A stretch of DNA of 33,262 bases from Lachnospiraceae bacterium (GTDB lineage Bacteria > Bacillota > Clostridia > Lachnospirales > Lachnospiraceae). Below, one piece after another: positions 24,289 to 32,730 of this stretch (positions are counted from its first letter, which is position 1; each line of letters starts with the position of its first letter). Location: positions 1-33,262 of the forward strand of contig JAFZGJ010000048.1 in the NCBI GenBank assembly GCA_017555455.1, in the 5' to 3' direction. The notes under the pieces were generated by a model. That model did no database searches and was not told the DNA's origin. It worked only from the letters and a program-made list of their open reading frames with translations. Made by a program: the position numbers and the translations under genes.

Positions 24289-26010
24289 TTATGCCCGCAC
24301 GTCAAACGCCTGCATAGACAACATCATAGACATTCCCTGTTGTTTTTCTATTGTTTTTATAACTGACTCTTCTTCTTGATTTCTAAGAGTGGTTTTAACC
24401 TCACAGTCATATCCCCTTTTATTTAATCTGGTGGTTAACAGCTCCATATGTGCCTCTAAAAAAAACAAATACTCTTCTTTTTCCAGATAAAAGTTTGTAT
24501 TTACTTTCTTATTTTCCAGTGCTACGTATACATCCATTTTTCCCAGATTTTCCATATCCAAATGAAGAAGTGCCGTTACTTTTCCGTCCTGTTTTGTGAG
24601 ATTCTTTTTATTTGTAAAAACATACAACTCACCATGAGCATTCTGATTAGCCATCTTCAAAGGCAGTTGAATATAAGCATGCAACTGATTTAACTGATTC
24701 ATAAAATCCAGGTTTGATGCTGTATTCTGAATTGCTTTTGCTGCAGGATTCTTCATGGAAGTTCCGTTTTCAAAAATTTTTTCCAATTGTTTAATCTGAT
24801 TTGTCAGTTTCTCATAATATTCTTTTACATTCTTTTTATCCGTTACATTTTCCGGCTCTAACAGCCAGTTTTTTGCAATTTCTTTGTTCCAGATTTTTTC
24901 AAACATCCGGGATATTTTCCCGGGTTCTTTTTCCTTCAACAAACTTTCTGTTAAATCCTTCCAATCAACAGCATCCTTTGTTGTCTGTGAGTATATATTG
25001 GATTCTTTTTGTTTTTCAATATTCGAAGCTACGTCCTCATTGGAATTTACACTACCCGCTGTCTGTTTTCCCGTTTCATCCATTTGCTGCAATGCTTCCC
25101 GCAAAGTTGTTTCCCTTGGGGCAGTATTTTCTTCCTTTAACAGCAGATCTTCAGTCAAAATAACAGTTACTGCTTTCCCTTGATTTTTTGCCTCAAGACT
25201 ATCCGTTTCCGACAATACTGAATTATCCCACTGCTGACCATTTAAAACGGTTGCTTGGTCATCTCCCTTTTGCATTCCCTCCGGCATTCCTTGAAATAAC
25301 TGCTGTATTTGATTTACAACGTTTAATGCACTTTCCGTCTTTCCTTCTGCAATCAGATGTTCTAACTGTCCTCCTATGGCACTTCCCATATCAGAAAAGG
25401 TGTCCTTTAAATAATGCTGATTATTTTGATATAAAGAAAGCTGTGTCAGATTATCCCTATTTACCGGAACTTCCATCTGATGCAAAGTTACAATATCCTT
25501 TACCGGCATTTCTTTAAAATTCATAACCTCCCGATACATTTCCTGTACCGATTGCTTATCTATGGGCATCCCTTTTTCCATTAACGTCTGTACCATTTCC
25601 AAAGACCTGTCATTAACAGGAATCTGTGCCATATCTAATGCTTTTAAGACATTAGGATCTGCCGCTATATTGGTAAAAAGTGGAATCAGTGATAATCCCT
25701 GACTATTATTCGTCTTAACCTGAAAGGGCATAATAGTCCCCGGTGTCAAATTCATGCTCCCGGCCAATTTAGCATCTATAATTACATCTTTTAAAATAGC
25801 AAGCTGAACATCTTTTCCTTTGATAGCGACCACTTCTCCTTGTATGGTCTGTCCCGCCTGTAATGCTCTTATTGCCCGCATCACCTGCAAATTCTGTGGC
25901 AAAGTTTGCCCTGTCATCGTTGTCTGAGTGGTCTGAGCCGCCGCACCCTTTTGATTGGAAGTAACATTCTGATTCCTTTGCAAAAAAGAATTTAATAAAT
26001 CAATAGCCAT
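24289..26010 (-). CDS. FliK/YlqG-like protein with hook-length-type C-terminus
   Basis: The product is 573 aa. The N-terminus is Gln/Thr-rich (about 13-42). A small beta-rich segment follows at about 52-115 (IQGEVVAIKGKDVQLAIL-type). A central region (about 123-195) holds three short repeats of the form PVxxxxLxxh: IPVNDRSLEMVQTLM, MPIDKQSVQEMYREV and VPVNRDNLTQLSLYQ. A low-complexity linker (about 240-350) leads to a C-terminal domain (about 455-545; GELYVFTN, ALLHLDMENLGKMDVYVALENKKVNTNFYL in parts, LTTRLNKRGYDCEV) that matches the FliK hook-length control C-terminus. It lies 8 nt after rnhB and is followed by the FlhB-like gene. Because no flagellar genes are near, the true role is open. 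Confidence 0.78.
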   Translation of the reverse strand: MAIDLLNSFLQRNQNVTSNQKGAAAQTTQTTMTGQTLPQNLQVMRAIRALQAGQTIQGEVVAIKGKDVQLAILKDVIIDAKLAGSMNLTPGTIMPFQVKTNNSQGLSLIPLFTNIAADPNVLKALDMAQIPVNDRSLEMVQTLMEKGMPIDKQSVQEMYREVMNFKEMPVKDIVTLHQMEVPVNRDNLTQLSLYQNNQHYLKDTFSDMGSAIGGQLEHLIAEGKTESALNVVNQIQQLFQGMPEGMQKGDDQATVLNGQQWDNSVLSETDSLEAKNQGKAVTVILTEDLLLKEENTAPRETTLREALQQMDETGKQTAGSVNSNEDVASNIEKQKESNIYSQTTKDAVDWKDLTESLLKEKEPGKISRMFEKIWNKEIAKNWLLEPENVTDKKNVKEYYEKLTNQIKQLEKIFENGTSMKNPAAKAIQNTASNLDFMNQLNQLHAYIQLPLKMANQNAHGELYVFTNKKNLTKQDGKVTALLHLDMENLGKMDVYVALENKKVNTNFYLEKEEYLFFLEAHMELLTTRLNKRGYDCEVKTTLRNQEEESVIKTIEKQQGMSMMLSMQAFDVRA

Positions 26011-26018
26011 ATTTTACC

Positions 26019-26777
26019 CTACAAAAAATTTTTGATAAAGCTTCTTCTATGTATTGGTGTTGGTCCATATTTTTTTAATGCTTCAATATGCACGCTTGCA
26101 CCGTATCCTTTATTGGATGCAAAACCATATTCCGGAAAGACGTTATCGTATTCTACCATCAAACGGTCTCTGGTTACTTTGGCAATAATACTGGCTGCTC
26201 CTATGGAAATGCTTTTAGCATCTCCTTTAATAATGGGAACCTGTTTACAATTAACAGCCGGAATCGTAACTGCATCATTTAATAATATATCGGGTGAAAC
26301 CGACAAATTACTGATAGCATCTCTCATAGCTTCGTAAGTAGCCTGTAAAATATTGATTTCGTCAATTCTTTCCGGAGAGGCATAACCGATTCCTACACTA
26401 ACCGCCTTTTCCATAATGATATCATAAAGTTCTTCTCTTTTTTTCTCTGATAACTTTTTGGAATCATTAATATATAATATATCACAATGCTTAGGTAAAA
26501 TAACTGCGCCTGCCACTACCGGTCCCGCTAAAGGACCTCTTCCCACTTCATCAATACCACAAATATGACTATAGGAAGCATATTTTCTTTCATACTTCCA
26601 CAAAGCATCCGTTCTTCTTTTTTCCTTCTCCAGTGCCTCTATTTTCTTATATGCTTTTTCAATTTCTTTTTGAACACCTGAACGTAAATCAGATTGATAT
26701 AATTCAATCACACCGGTTAATTCTTCTATGGCCGCAGACGCAAATTTTTCTTTAATAATTCCTATTTTTTCTTCCAT
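26019..26777 (-). CDS. rnhB: Ribonuclease HII
   Basis: Cleaves RNA in RNA:DNA hybrids and removes single ribonucleotides. The 252-aa product has an N-terminal helical extension (about 1-70) seen in Firmicutes enzymes, then the active-site segment GIDEVGRGPLAGPVVAGAV with D76 and E77, INDSKKLSEKKR (about 104-115), D168 (LLNDAVTIP), and GDAKSISIGAASIIAKVTRD (about 185-204). The window thus encodes both RNase HI and HII. It is the fourth gene of the lepB-rbgA-lepB-rnhB unit. Confidence 0.96.
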   Translation of the reverse strand: MEEKIGIIKEKFASAAIEELTGVIELYQSDLRSGVQKEIEKAYKKIEALEKEKRRTDALWKYERKYASYSHICGIDEVGRGPLAGPVVAGAVILPKHCDILYINDSKKLSEKKREELYDIIMEKAVSVGIGYASPERIDEINILQATYEAMRDAISNLSVSPDILLNDAVTIPAVNCKQVPIIKGDAKSISIGAASIIAKVTRDRLMVEYDNVFPEYGFASNKGYGASVHIEALKKYGPTPIHRRSFIKNFL

Positions 26778-26823
26778 AATTTCTTCTCACCACTTATTTA
26801 CTTTTTATTTTCTAAATAAGTTC

Positions 26824-27363
26824 TTAGTTATCTGTTAACAATTCAAACTCATATAGTGGCCAAATCCGTAACCAGGCTCTTCCCAAAATATCTTTTTTAC
26901 GGATATTTCCTACACTGGGATCACGGCTGTCGGTACTGTTATTACGGTTATCTCCCATAACAAAATATTCATCTTTTCCTAATGTAATCTCATTTCGTGC
27001 AATTCCCGGATCATCAATTACTTCTTTTCCGTAAAATTCTGTCAATTCTTTATCATTAATATAAATTATTCCATCCGAATCAATTCTTATGGTCTCGCCC
27101 GGCATTCCTATAATTCGTTTAATATAATAAGTGTTTTTTGCATATTGAAACGGAAACACAATAATATCGTATCTTTCCGGTTCTTTAAAACGATAAGTGA
27201 TTTTATCTACAATTAAATTGTCTCCGTCACTTAAAGTACTTTCCATGGAGCTTCCCACAACTTCCGTCCGTTGTCCCACAAAATTAACAATTAAATAGGT
27301 GATTAATAATACCACCAATAAATATACGCTGGTGCTTAAAATTTCTTTTAAAATTTTGTTCAT
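26824..27363 (-). CDS. lepB: Signal peptidase I (second copy)
   Basis: Removes signal peptides from exported proteins at the outer face of the membrane. The 179-aa product has one N-terminal span (about 9-29), catalytic S39 in VVGSSMESTL, catalytic K82 in YYIKRIIGMPGE, and the box E motif GDNRNNSTDSR (about 137-147). These are the Ser-Lys dyad and substrate-site motifs of the type I family. A paralog lies about 0.9 kb upstream, separated by rbgA. The ribosome binding site is modest (AAGGA 12-13 nt away, GGA at 4 nt). Confidence 0.95.
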   Translation of the reverse strand: MNKILKEILSTSVYLLVVLLITYLIVNFVGQRTEVVGSSMESTLSDGDNLIVDKITYRFKEPERYDIIVFPFQYAKNTYYIKRIIGMPGETIRIDSDGIIYINDKELTEFYGKEVIDDPGIARNEITLGKDEYFVMGDNRNNSTDSRDPSVGNIRKKDILGRAWLRIWPLYEFELLTDN

Positions 27364-27420
27364 TTTTCCATTAATTCCTTCCGTTATGCTTAGCTTACTG
27401 CATTGGCATAGATAGAATTT

Positions 27421-28278
27421 TTATTCCTGACTTATTAAATCCGGATATTCTAAAGTCATTTTTCCTAATTTTCCGCTTCTGAATTCATCTATTAAAATAG
27501 AAGCTGCTTTTGTATAATCAATTTCCTGCCCTTTTTTATAGCATCCACGGGCTTTTGCAATCAGTTCCAATGTTGCTGTTGGATTTTCATTGTTTTCTAT
27601 ATTAAATCGTTTTTCTATTGCAGACGGATATCTGTTTTTCAAATAATTGATTAAATCAATCGCCAATTCATCTTCAATTAATATCTCATCATTGATAGAA
27701 CCGATAAAAGCAAGACGCATTCCCACTTCCTGATCCTCAAATTTGGGCCATAAAATTCCCGGTGTATCTAAAAGTTCCAATCCTTTTCCAAGACGAATCC
27801 ATTGTTTTCCCTTGGTAACTCCCGGCTTATTCCCTGTCTTGGTACAAGCTTTTCCGGCATAAGAATTAATAAACGTGGATTTACCCACATTAGGAATTCC
27901 CACCACCATAGCACGAATGGGACGATTTAAAATTCCTCTCTTTTTATCACGTTCCCGTTTTTCTTTACAGGCCTCATCCACTGCTTTTTGAATGGATTTC
28001 ATTCCGCTTCCGGTTCTGGAATTTATTTCAAGAACAGTAATTCCCTGCTTTTTAAAATACTCTATCCATGCCTGATTGCCTTTCGGATCTGCCAAATCAG
28101 ACTTATTAAGCAATACCATTCTTCCTTTATTTGCACCTAATTTATCTATATCAGGATTACGGCTGCTTAAAGGAACTCTCGCATCAACTAACTCAATCAA
28201 CAAATCAATTAATTTAATATCTTCCTGCATCTGACGCTTTGCTTTTGTCATATGTCCCGGATACCACTGATAATTCAT
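27421..28278 (-). CDS. rbgA: Ribosome biogenesis GTPase RbgA (YlqF)
   Basis: Circularly permuted GTPase required for late 50S assembly. The 285-aa product shows the permuted motif order: G4 NKSD (58-61), then G1 GIPNVGKS (127-134) and G3 DTPG (171-174). The N-terminal WYPGHMTKAKRQM is the family signature. The C-terminal helical domain (about 200-285) binds the ribosome. AGGGAG precedes the ATG. It sits between two signal peptidase genes, 16 nt after the first. Confidence 0.97.
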   Translation of the reverse strand: MNYQWYPGHMTKAKRQMQEDIKLIDLLIELVDARVPLSSRNPDIDKLGANKGRMVLLNKSDLADPKGNQAWIEYFKKQGITVLEINSRTGSGMKSIQKAVDEACKEKRERDKKRGILNRPIRAMVVGIPNVGKSTFINSYAGKACTKTGNKPGVTKGKQWIRLGKGLELLDTPGILWPKFEDQEVGMRLAFIGSINDEILIEDELAIDLINYLKNRYPSAIEKRFNIENNENPTATLELIAKARGCYKKGQEIDYTKAASILIDEFRSGKLGKMTLEYPDLISQE

Positions 28279-28294
28279 ACTTTATTCTCCCTTT

Positions 28295-28873
28295 CTATTT
28301 GATAAAGCCGGAATAGGACACACCTTTTCCTAAGCCAAACCAGGCTCTTCCTTCTATCTTATCTCTCGAAACCGGACCTATATTTCCGGAACGGCTGTCT
28401 TCGCTGTTATTACAGTTATCACCCATTACAAAATATTCATCCTCATCCAAAGTAAGTTCATTCTCTGCAATTCCGGCATCCATAATTTTATCATATCCAT
28501 AATCCACGATGGAATTATTTACATACAATTTTCCATCCTTAATCCACACCACATCTCCCGGTGTTGCAACTACTCTTTTTACATAAAAATGGGTATTACG
28601 GTTTCCGTTGGGGGTAAATACAATAATATCTCCCTCCTTAGGACCAAAAATTAAATAGGAAAGGCGATTTACCAATACCTGTTGTCCACTATATAAAGTA
28701 TTTTCCATGGAAACTCCAATAACACCGGTTCTCATTCCTACAAAATACACTAAAATGAAGGCAATAAAAACTGCAATTCCTATATGAGTCATCCAACTAA
28801 TAATTTCTTTCATCACATGAGCACTCATATTTCTTCTTTTTCTGGCAAAATTTAATCCCCTTCTGCTTCTCAT
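28295..28873 (-). CDS. lepB: Signal peptidase I (first copy)
   Basis: The 192-aa product has a very basic N-terminus (MRSRRGLNFARKRRN), one membrane span (about 28-46), catalytic S55 (VIGVSMENTL), catalytic K99 (FYVKRVVATPGD) and the late motif GDNCNNSEDSR with Cys where most enzymes have Arg (GDNRNNSxDSR). AAAGGTGAG precedes the ATG at 28873; a second in-frame ATG lies at residue 16. It is the first gene of a unit that runs to yraN, preceded by its own extended -10 promoter and separated from rplS by a terminator. Confidence 0.95.
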   Translation of the reverse strand: MRSRRGLNFARKRRNMSAHVMKEIISWMTHIGIAVFIAFILVYFVGMRTGVIGVSMENTLYSGQQVLVNRLSYLIFGPKEGDIIVFTPNGNRNTHFYVKRVVATPGDVVWIKDGKLYVNNSIVDYGYDKIMDAGIAENELTLDEDEYFVMGDNCNNSEDSRSGNIGPVSRDKIEGRAWFGLGKGVSYSGFIK

Positions 28874-28910
28874 TTGTTTAACTCACCTTTTATATAAATT
28901 ATGCCTACTT

Positions 28911-28919
28911 AGTATATCA
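28911..28919 (-). promoter_or_regulatory. Extended -10 promoter of the lepB-rbgA-lepB-rnhB unit
   Basis: On the minus strand TGATATACT (TATACT at 28911-28916 with TG at the extended position) is identical over nine bases to the -10 region of the rplS promoter. The -35 region 17 bp upstream is T-rich and poor, since it overlaps the rplS terminator tail. Confidence 0.6.
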
Positions 28920-28927
28920 CGACAGTT

Positions 28928-28966
28928 CAAAAAAAGAAACAGGCTGCCACCTGAAATGTGACAGCC
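28928..28966 (-). terminator. Intrinsic terminator of rplS
   Basis: On the minus strand GGCTGTCAC (28958-28966) pairs with GTGGCAGCC (28942-28950) with one G-U pair and a 7-nt loop. It is followed by a T-rich tail with seven T in a row (complement of 28929-28935). Confidence 0.85.
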
Positions 28967-28992
28967 CATGAACTTTCGTGTAAATTATTAGA

Positions 28993-29340
28993 TTATCTTA
29001 CTAATTCTTTAACTTTAGCACGTTTACCTACTCTATCTCTTAAGTAGTTTAATTTAGCTCTTCTTACTTTACCTCTTCTGATAACTTCGATTTTTTCTAC
29101 GTTAGGAGAGTGTACTGGCCAAGTTTTTTCAACACCAACGCCGTTAGACATTTTTCTTACTGTGAAAGTTTCTCTGTTGCTTCCACCCTGTCTTTTTAAT
29201 ACAACACCTTCAAATACCTGGATTCTTTCACGGTTTCCTTCTTTGATTTTACCGTAAACTTTTACAGTATCACCTACTGCAAATTCTGCTACGTCAGTTC
29301 TTAACTGTTCTGCTTCGATACTTCTGATAATTTCGTTCAT
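28993..29340 (-). CDS. rplS: 50S ribosomal protein L19
   Basis: The 115-aa product is a full-length bL19 protein: [10 protein letters not shown]-terminus, [26 protein letters not shown]-type SH3 barrel (about 21-46), [31 protein letters not shown]-type conserved region (about 68-98) and [14 protein letters not shown] ending. AAAGGAGAATAAAC precedes the ATG. It has a strong promoter of its own and a terminator, so it is transcribed alone rather than with trmD, from which a chemoreceptor gene separates it. Confidence 0.98.
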   Translation of the reverse strand: MNEIIRSIEAEQLRTDVAEFAVGDTVKVYGKIKEGNRERIQVFEGVVLKRQGGSNRETFTVRKMSNGVGVEKTWPVHSPNVEKIEVIRRGKVRRAKLNYLRDRVGKRAKVKELVR

Positions 29341-29408
29341 GTTTATTCTCCTTTTCTCCGGATGTTCTTAATGCTTTCTGCAACAGAGGACCATCGATTC
29401 TTAACAAC
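29341..29408 (-). other. rplS 5' leader, possible L19 autoregulatory region
   Basis: About 68 nt separate the predicted start point from the rplS start codon. Many Firmicutes carry a structured L19 leader at this place. I see only a short CTG-TTG-CAG hairpin near 29378-29386 and two direct copies of TTAAGAA, so a match to the known leader family is not shown. Confidence 0.25.
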
Positions 29409-29414
29409 TGTGAT

Positions 29415-29443
29415 AGTATATCATGCTTTCATATAGAAATCAA
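29415..29443 (-). promoter_or_regulatory. Sigma-A promoter of rplS
   Basis: On the minus strand TTGATT (29438-29443) is followed after 17 bp by TATACT (29415-29420) with a TGA extended -10. An inverted repeat (29426-29438 with 29463-29474) covers the spacer and the edge of the -35 box. Confidence 0.8.
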
Positions 29444-29505
29444 GCTTTTTTCTTAAAATTTATTCTATATAAAGTGATACAGTTTGCTCCTTTTTATTCC
29501 TTTTT

Positions 29506-31230
29506 CTATAAGGTAAAGAACTTAATATCCTCATTTAAAGAAACTGCTAAATTTTTCAATGTTACTGCGGAATCTGCCACAAAACTAATGCTGGAATTTA
29601 ATTCCTCCATAGAGGCTGTTGTTTCCTCTGTCGCAGCTGCATTTTCTTCTGATATTGCAGAAAGATTTTCAATAATGCCGACTACATTCTGTCTTGCATT
29701 ATCACACTCCTGTGTTTGTTCATTAATAGTATTAGTATCTCTTCTTGATGTTTCAATATCTTTAATAACATCTTCAAACTGCTTCTTAGTTACTACAAGC
29801 TTTTCTTGTTGCTGCTCTAAAGTGTGTTTTACTTCTTCCATTAATCCCATAGAATTCTTGGAGTCATTTGCCAAAACCTGAATGATCTCCTGAATTTTTT
29901 GTGCAGAAGCATTAGATTCATCAGAAAGTTTTGAAATTTCAGATGCTACCACAGCAAAACCTCTTCCAGCTTCCCCAGCCCTTGCAGCCTCAATGGATGC
30001 ATTTAGGGACAAAAGATTTGTTTGACTTGCAATATTGGTAATTAAATCTACTGCTAATGCAATTTCTTTCACAGAATCATCCGTTGCTTTCACATTTTCA
30101 GACACTTTATATACTGCCGCTACTGTCTTATCATTATATTCACTTAATTCTTCCATGGTCTTTGCAGAAGCTTCGCCTGTTGTCTGCATAACTTCGGAAG
30201 TTTCATTTAATCTTGCCACATTATTAACAATGTCCTGAATCAGTTTTCCCATATGATCAACCTGTGTGGTTGCTGTCTCTGTATCTTCCGCCTGAGCTTG
30301 TGCTCCTTTAGAAATGTCTTCTACCGCAGTACTTACTTCATCTGCAGCAGTACTTGTCTGAGCTGCAATATTTTCCAAATCATTTCCGCCTTTTAATACT
30401 TCTTTGGCAGATATCTGAATATTTCCAATAATTTTTTTAAGCTCCTTCTGCAATTTATCCATTGCTTTGGCACTACTACCAAATTCATCTTTACGTTTTA
30501 AAAGCTTGGCATCAACATCAGAAGTAAGATTACCTTCTGAAAGATCGTTTAATCCATTTTCAATACTCACAACAATTTTTACAATTCTGCTTGCAATAAG
30601 AATTGCAGCAACAGAAATAAATGCTGCACAGATAACTGCAATTAATATTACAGAATAGGTTTTTGAGGCAATAAATTCATCTACTTCTTCACTTGGCTGG
30701 CCTGCAAAAACCATACCTACAATTTCACCATCCGATTCCCTTAACGGCATATAATAACAATAATAATTTTTTTCATTAATTACTGTATTATAAGAAGTAA
30801 ATATTTGTCCTTTATTTAACACGGTTTCTATAACCTGCTCACCGGCCTGTGTACCAACAATACGATTACCCGATTTATCCAAAAGAGAGGTTGCCATACG
30901 TGTATCACCAAAGAACAAAGTAACATCCGTAGACAGTCCTTCTGTATATTCATCTATTTTAGTCATATTCTCTGTGATATTATAATCCCCCTTCATCAAA
31001 TCACCACTTTGGTCTATGTAAAATTTCCCATTATTTAAACTTTCATAAGAAACTCTAACTGCTGTGGCTGATGACTGTAATGACTGTAATGCCTGTTGCT
31101 GCATTCCTTCTTTCATATTGGAAGCTGCCGCTAAAATAATAACAGCTACAAGTAAAACTAACGGTACAATACAAATTAATAACAACTCTGTCCGAAAACT
31201 ACGAAGTCCAAGACCTTTCTTCTTTTTCAT
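29506..31230 (-). CDS. Methyl-accepting chemotaxis protein with Cache-type sensor
   Basis: Chemoreceptor of 574 aa from the ATG at 31230. Membrane span 1 lies at about 14-36. An outer single-Cache-like domain spans about 40-190 ([25 protein letters not shown] and [22 protein letters not shown] regions). Span 2 lies at about 192-214. HAMP (about 215-270) is followed by a long signalling coiled coil, whose hairpin tip is at about 400-430 and contains [20 protein letters not shown]. No C-terminal CheR-tether pentapeptide is seen. The frame extends 19 codons upstream but AAGGAGGAG lies 6 nt before 31230. It has its own promoter and lies between trmD and rplS, an unusual place. The ligand is unknown; this Cache type often binds small organic acids. 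Confidence 0.94.
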   Translation of the reverse strand: MKKKKGLGLRSFRTELLLICIVPLVLLVAVIILAAASNMKEGMQQQALQSLQSSATAVRVSYESLNNGKFYIDQSGDLMKGDYNITENMTKIDEYTEGLSTDVTLFFGDTRMATSLLDKSGNRIVGTQAGEQVIETVLNKGQIFTSYNTVINEKNYYCYYMPLRESDGEIVGMVFAGQPSEEVDEFIASKTYSVILIAVICAAFISVAAILIASRIVKIVVSIENGLNDLSEGNLTSDVDAKLLKRKDEFGSSAKAMDKLQKELKKIIGNIQISAKEVLKGGNDLENIAAQTSTAADEVSTAVEDISKGAQAQAEDTETATTQVDHMGKLIQDIVNNVARLNETSEVMQTTGEASAKTMEELSEYNDKTVAAVYKVSENVKATDDSVKEIALAVDLITNIASQTNLLSLNASIEAARAGEAGRGFAVVASEISKLSDESNASAQKIQEIIQVLANDSKNSMGLMEEVKHTLEQQQEKLVVTKKQFEDVIKDIETSRRDTNTINEQTQECDNARQNVVGIIENLSAISEENAAATEETTASMEELNSSISFVADSAVTLKNLAVSLNEDIKFFTL

Positions 31231-31277
31231 TGGAAACTCCTCCTTGATTTTATATTTTATTGTACTACCTTTACTGC

Positions 31278-31306
31278 ATTGTAACATTATACTATCATAT
31301 TTTCAA
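31278..31306 (-). promoter_or_regulatory. Sigma-A promoter of the chemoreceptor gene
   Basis: On the minus strand TTGAAA (31301-31306) is followed after 17 bp by TACAAT (31278-31283) with an extended TGT. No flagellar sigma-28 type box (TAAA then GCCGATAA) is visible, so expression is likely vegetative. Confidence 0.75.
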
Positions 31307-31334
31307 CACACTTTCCCATTATAAAATAGAAATG

Positions 31335-32126
31335 TTATTTATACGTTTCGCTAATATCTTTCTGTTTATTTTCTTGCTTTTTCATTCTTTTACTTTTCTT
31401 TTTCGGATTTAATTCTTCCAACCTTTTTTGCTCTTCTACATACTTTTCATATAAGTCAGGACGTCTCTGTCTGGTACGTTCCACAGACTGCTCCAACCTC
31501 CATTGTTCTATATTTTTATGATGTCCGCTAAGCAGTACTTCCGGTACTTTCTTTCCATTCCATTCTTCCGGTCTGGAATACTGGGGATATTCCAAAAGAT
31601 TACCACTAAAGGATTCCGTTTCTCCGGATTCCTGATTACTTAACACTCCCGGAACCATTCTGGAAATGGAGTCTACCATTACCATGGCAGGTAACTCACC
31701 ACCGGTTAGCACATAGTCTCCTATAGATACATAATCCGTAACAATTTCTTCCAGTACCCGTTCATCAATTCCTTCGTAATGACCACAAAGCAAAATCAAA
31801 TCATGTTCCATTGCCATTTCTTTTGCCATTGCCTGATTAAATACTTTTCCTTGTGGTGTTACATATACTACTCGTGGACGCTGTCTGGTTTTCATATGAT
31901 TTACCACATGTAAATAAGCATCATAAACCGGCTGTGCCTGCATCAACATCCCTGCACCGCCTCCATAAGGATAGTCATCTACTTTTTTATGTTTGTCTGT
32001 GGTAAAATCCCTAATATTTACAGCATTTATGGATAATAATCCTTTTTCACAGGCACGTCCTATAATACTGGTATTTAAGCCCTGCATTACCATTTCCGGA
32101 AACAGGGTAAGTATATGAAAATTCAT
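31335..32126 (-). CDS. trmD: tRNA (guanine-37-N1)-methyltransferase
   Basis: Methylates G37 of tRNAs to keep reading frame. The 263-aa SPOUT enzyme has [12 protein letters not shown], the GGGAGMLMQ segment (about 56-64), LLCGHYEGIDERV (about 111-123), the knot sequence VLTGGELPAMVMVDSISRMVPGVL (in part, about 137-160) and YPQYSRPEEW (about 174-183). It ends in a Lys-rich tail of about 25 residues (NPKKKSKRMKK then polar) longer than in the Bacillus protein. Its ATG overlaps the rimM stop codon by one base (TAATG), so the two are translationally coupled. Confidence 0.97.
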   Translation of the reverse strand: MNFHILTLFPEMVMQGLNTSIIGRACEKGLLSINAVNIRDFTTDKHKKVDDYPYGGGAGMLMQAQPVYDAYLHVVNHMKTRQRPRVVYVTPQGKVFNQAMAKEMAMEHDLILLCGHYEGIDERVLEEIVTDYVSIGDYVLTGGELPAMVMVDSISRMVPGVLSNQESGETESFSGNLLEYPQYSRPEEWNGKKVPEVLLSGHHKNIEQWRLEQSVERTRQRRPDLYEKYVEEQKRLEELNPKKKSKRMKKQENKQKDISETYK

Positions 32127-32635
32127 TAATCTCTCAATCCTTCCATTACATGGACTTTCATTTGTCTGTTTTCAACATCCACATCTAAAATACATTCTTT
32201 GATTGCAGGAATTAACAATTCTTTTCCATCTTCCAAAGTGATAATATAAACATCATTGGCTCCTGTTTCAATCACATCTTTGAAAACGCCTAATTTTTCT
32301 CCATTATCTTCCCAGACATCCATTCCTATAAGATCTGCAATAAAATATTCATCTTTTTTTAATCTTACTGCATTAGCTCTGGTTACATATAAGGACTTCG
32401 TTTTATATTTTTCAATGTCATTAATATTATCAATACCTTTAAATTTCAAAATTACAAATTGCTTAAAAAACTTAACACTTTCTACTGTAAGAAGAAGTTC
32501 TTCCTTTCCCGTGTCCAGAATCACTTCCATATTTTTTTTAAATCGTTTGGCATCATCTGTAGTAGGAAAAACTTTCACTTCTCCTTTAATGCCATGTGTC
32601 GATGTAATGACACCTACCTGAAATCTGTCTTCCAT
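32126..32635 (-). CDS. rimM: Ribosome maturation factor RimM
   Basis: Assists 16S rRNA processing and 30S head assembly by binding S19. The 169-aa product has the N-terminal barrel [24 protein letters not shown]-type signature (about 5-28) and a C-terminal PRC-barrel (about 95-165; [34 protein letters not shown] in parts). It is followed directly by trmD. It is separated from khpA by about 95 nt that contain a terminator; a weak promoter-like pair TTGTAA then 16 bp then TAAACT sits after it on the minus strand (about 32666-32693). Confidence 0.96.
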   Translation of the reverse strand: MEDRFQVGVITSTHGIKGEVKVFPTTDDAKRFKKNMEVILDTGKEELLLTVESVKFFKQFVILKFKGIDNINDIEKYKTKSLYVTRANAVRLKKDEYFIADLIGMDVWEDNGEKLGVFKDVIETGANDVYIITLEDGKELLIPAIKECILDVDVENRQMKVHVMEGLRD

Positions 32636-32690
32636 ATATTTCTCAACTTTCCTTGTAAAAATGAAACAGTTTACCTTTTTACGGAACCGT

Positions 32691-32722
32691 TACAAAAAAG
32701 GTACTCCCTAAGAAGTACCTTT
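32691..32722 (-). terminator. Terminator (possibly partial) between khpA and rimM
   Basis: On the minus strand AAAGGTACT (32714-32722) pairs with AGTACCTTT (32697-32705) with an 8-nt loop and is followed by TTTTTT. It lies 8 nt after the khpA stop. The 3' arm and T tract can also pair with a CCGTAAAAAGG segment just downstream, giving an alternative hairpin. Confidence 0.75.
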
Positions 32723-32730
32723 CATTTCTG

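Noticed and set aside
29341-29408. Two TTAAGAA copies in the rplS leader as a regulatory repeat
   Set aside because: Direct 7-mers in AT-rich sequence are expected by chance and do not form a stem.
29423-29881. 152-codon plus-strand open frame antisense to the rplS promoter and the chemoreceptor 3' end
   Set aside because: Low-complexity Ser/Phe-rich translation, typical of a shadow of a coiled-coil gene.
32256-32621. 121-codon plus-strand open frame inside rimM
   Set aside because: Fully antisense to rimM with no start signal.
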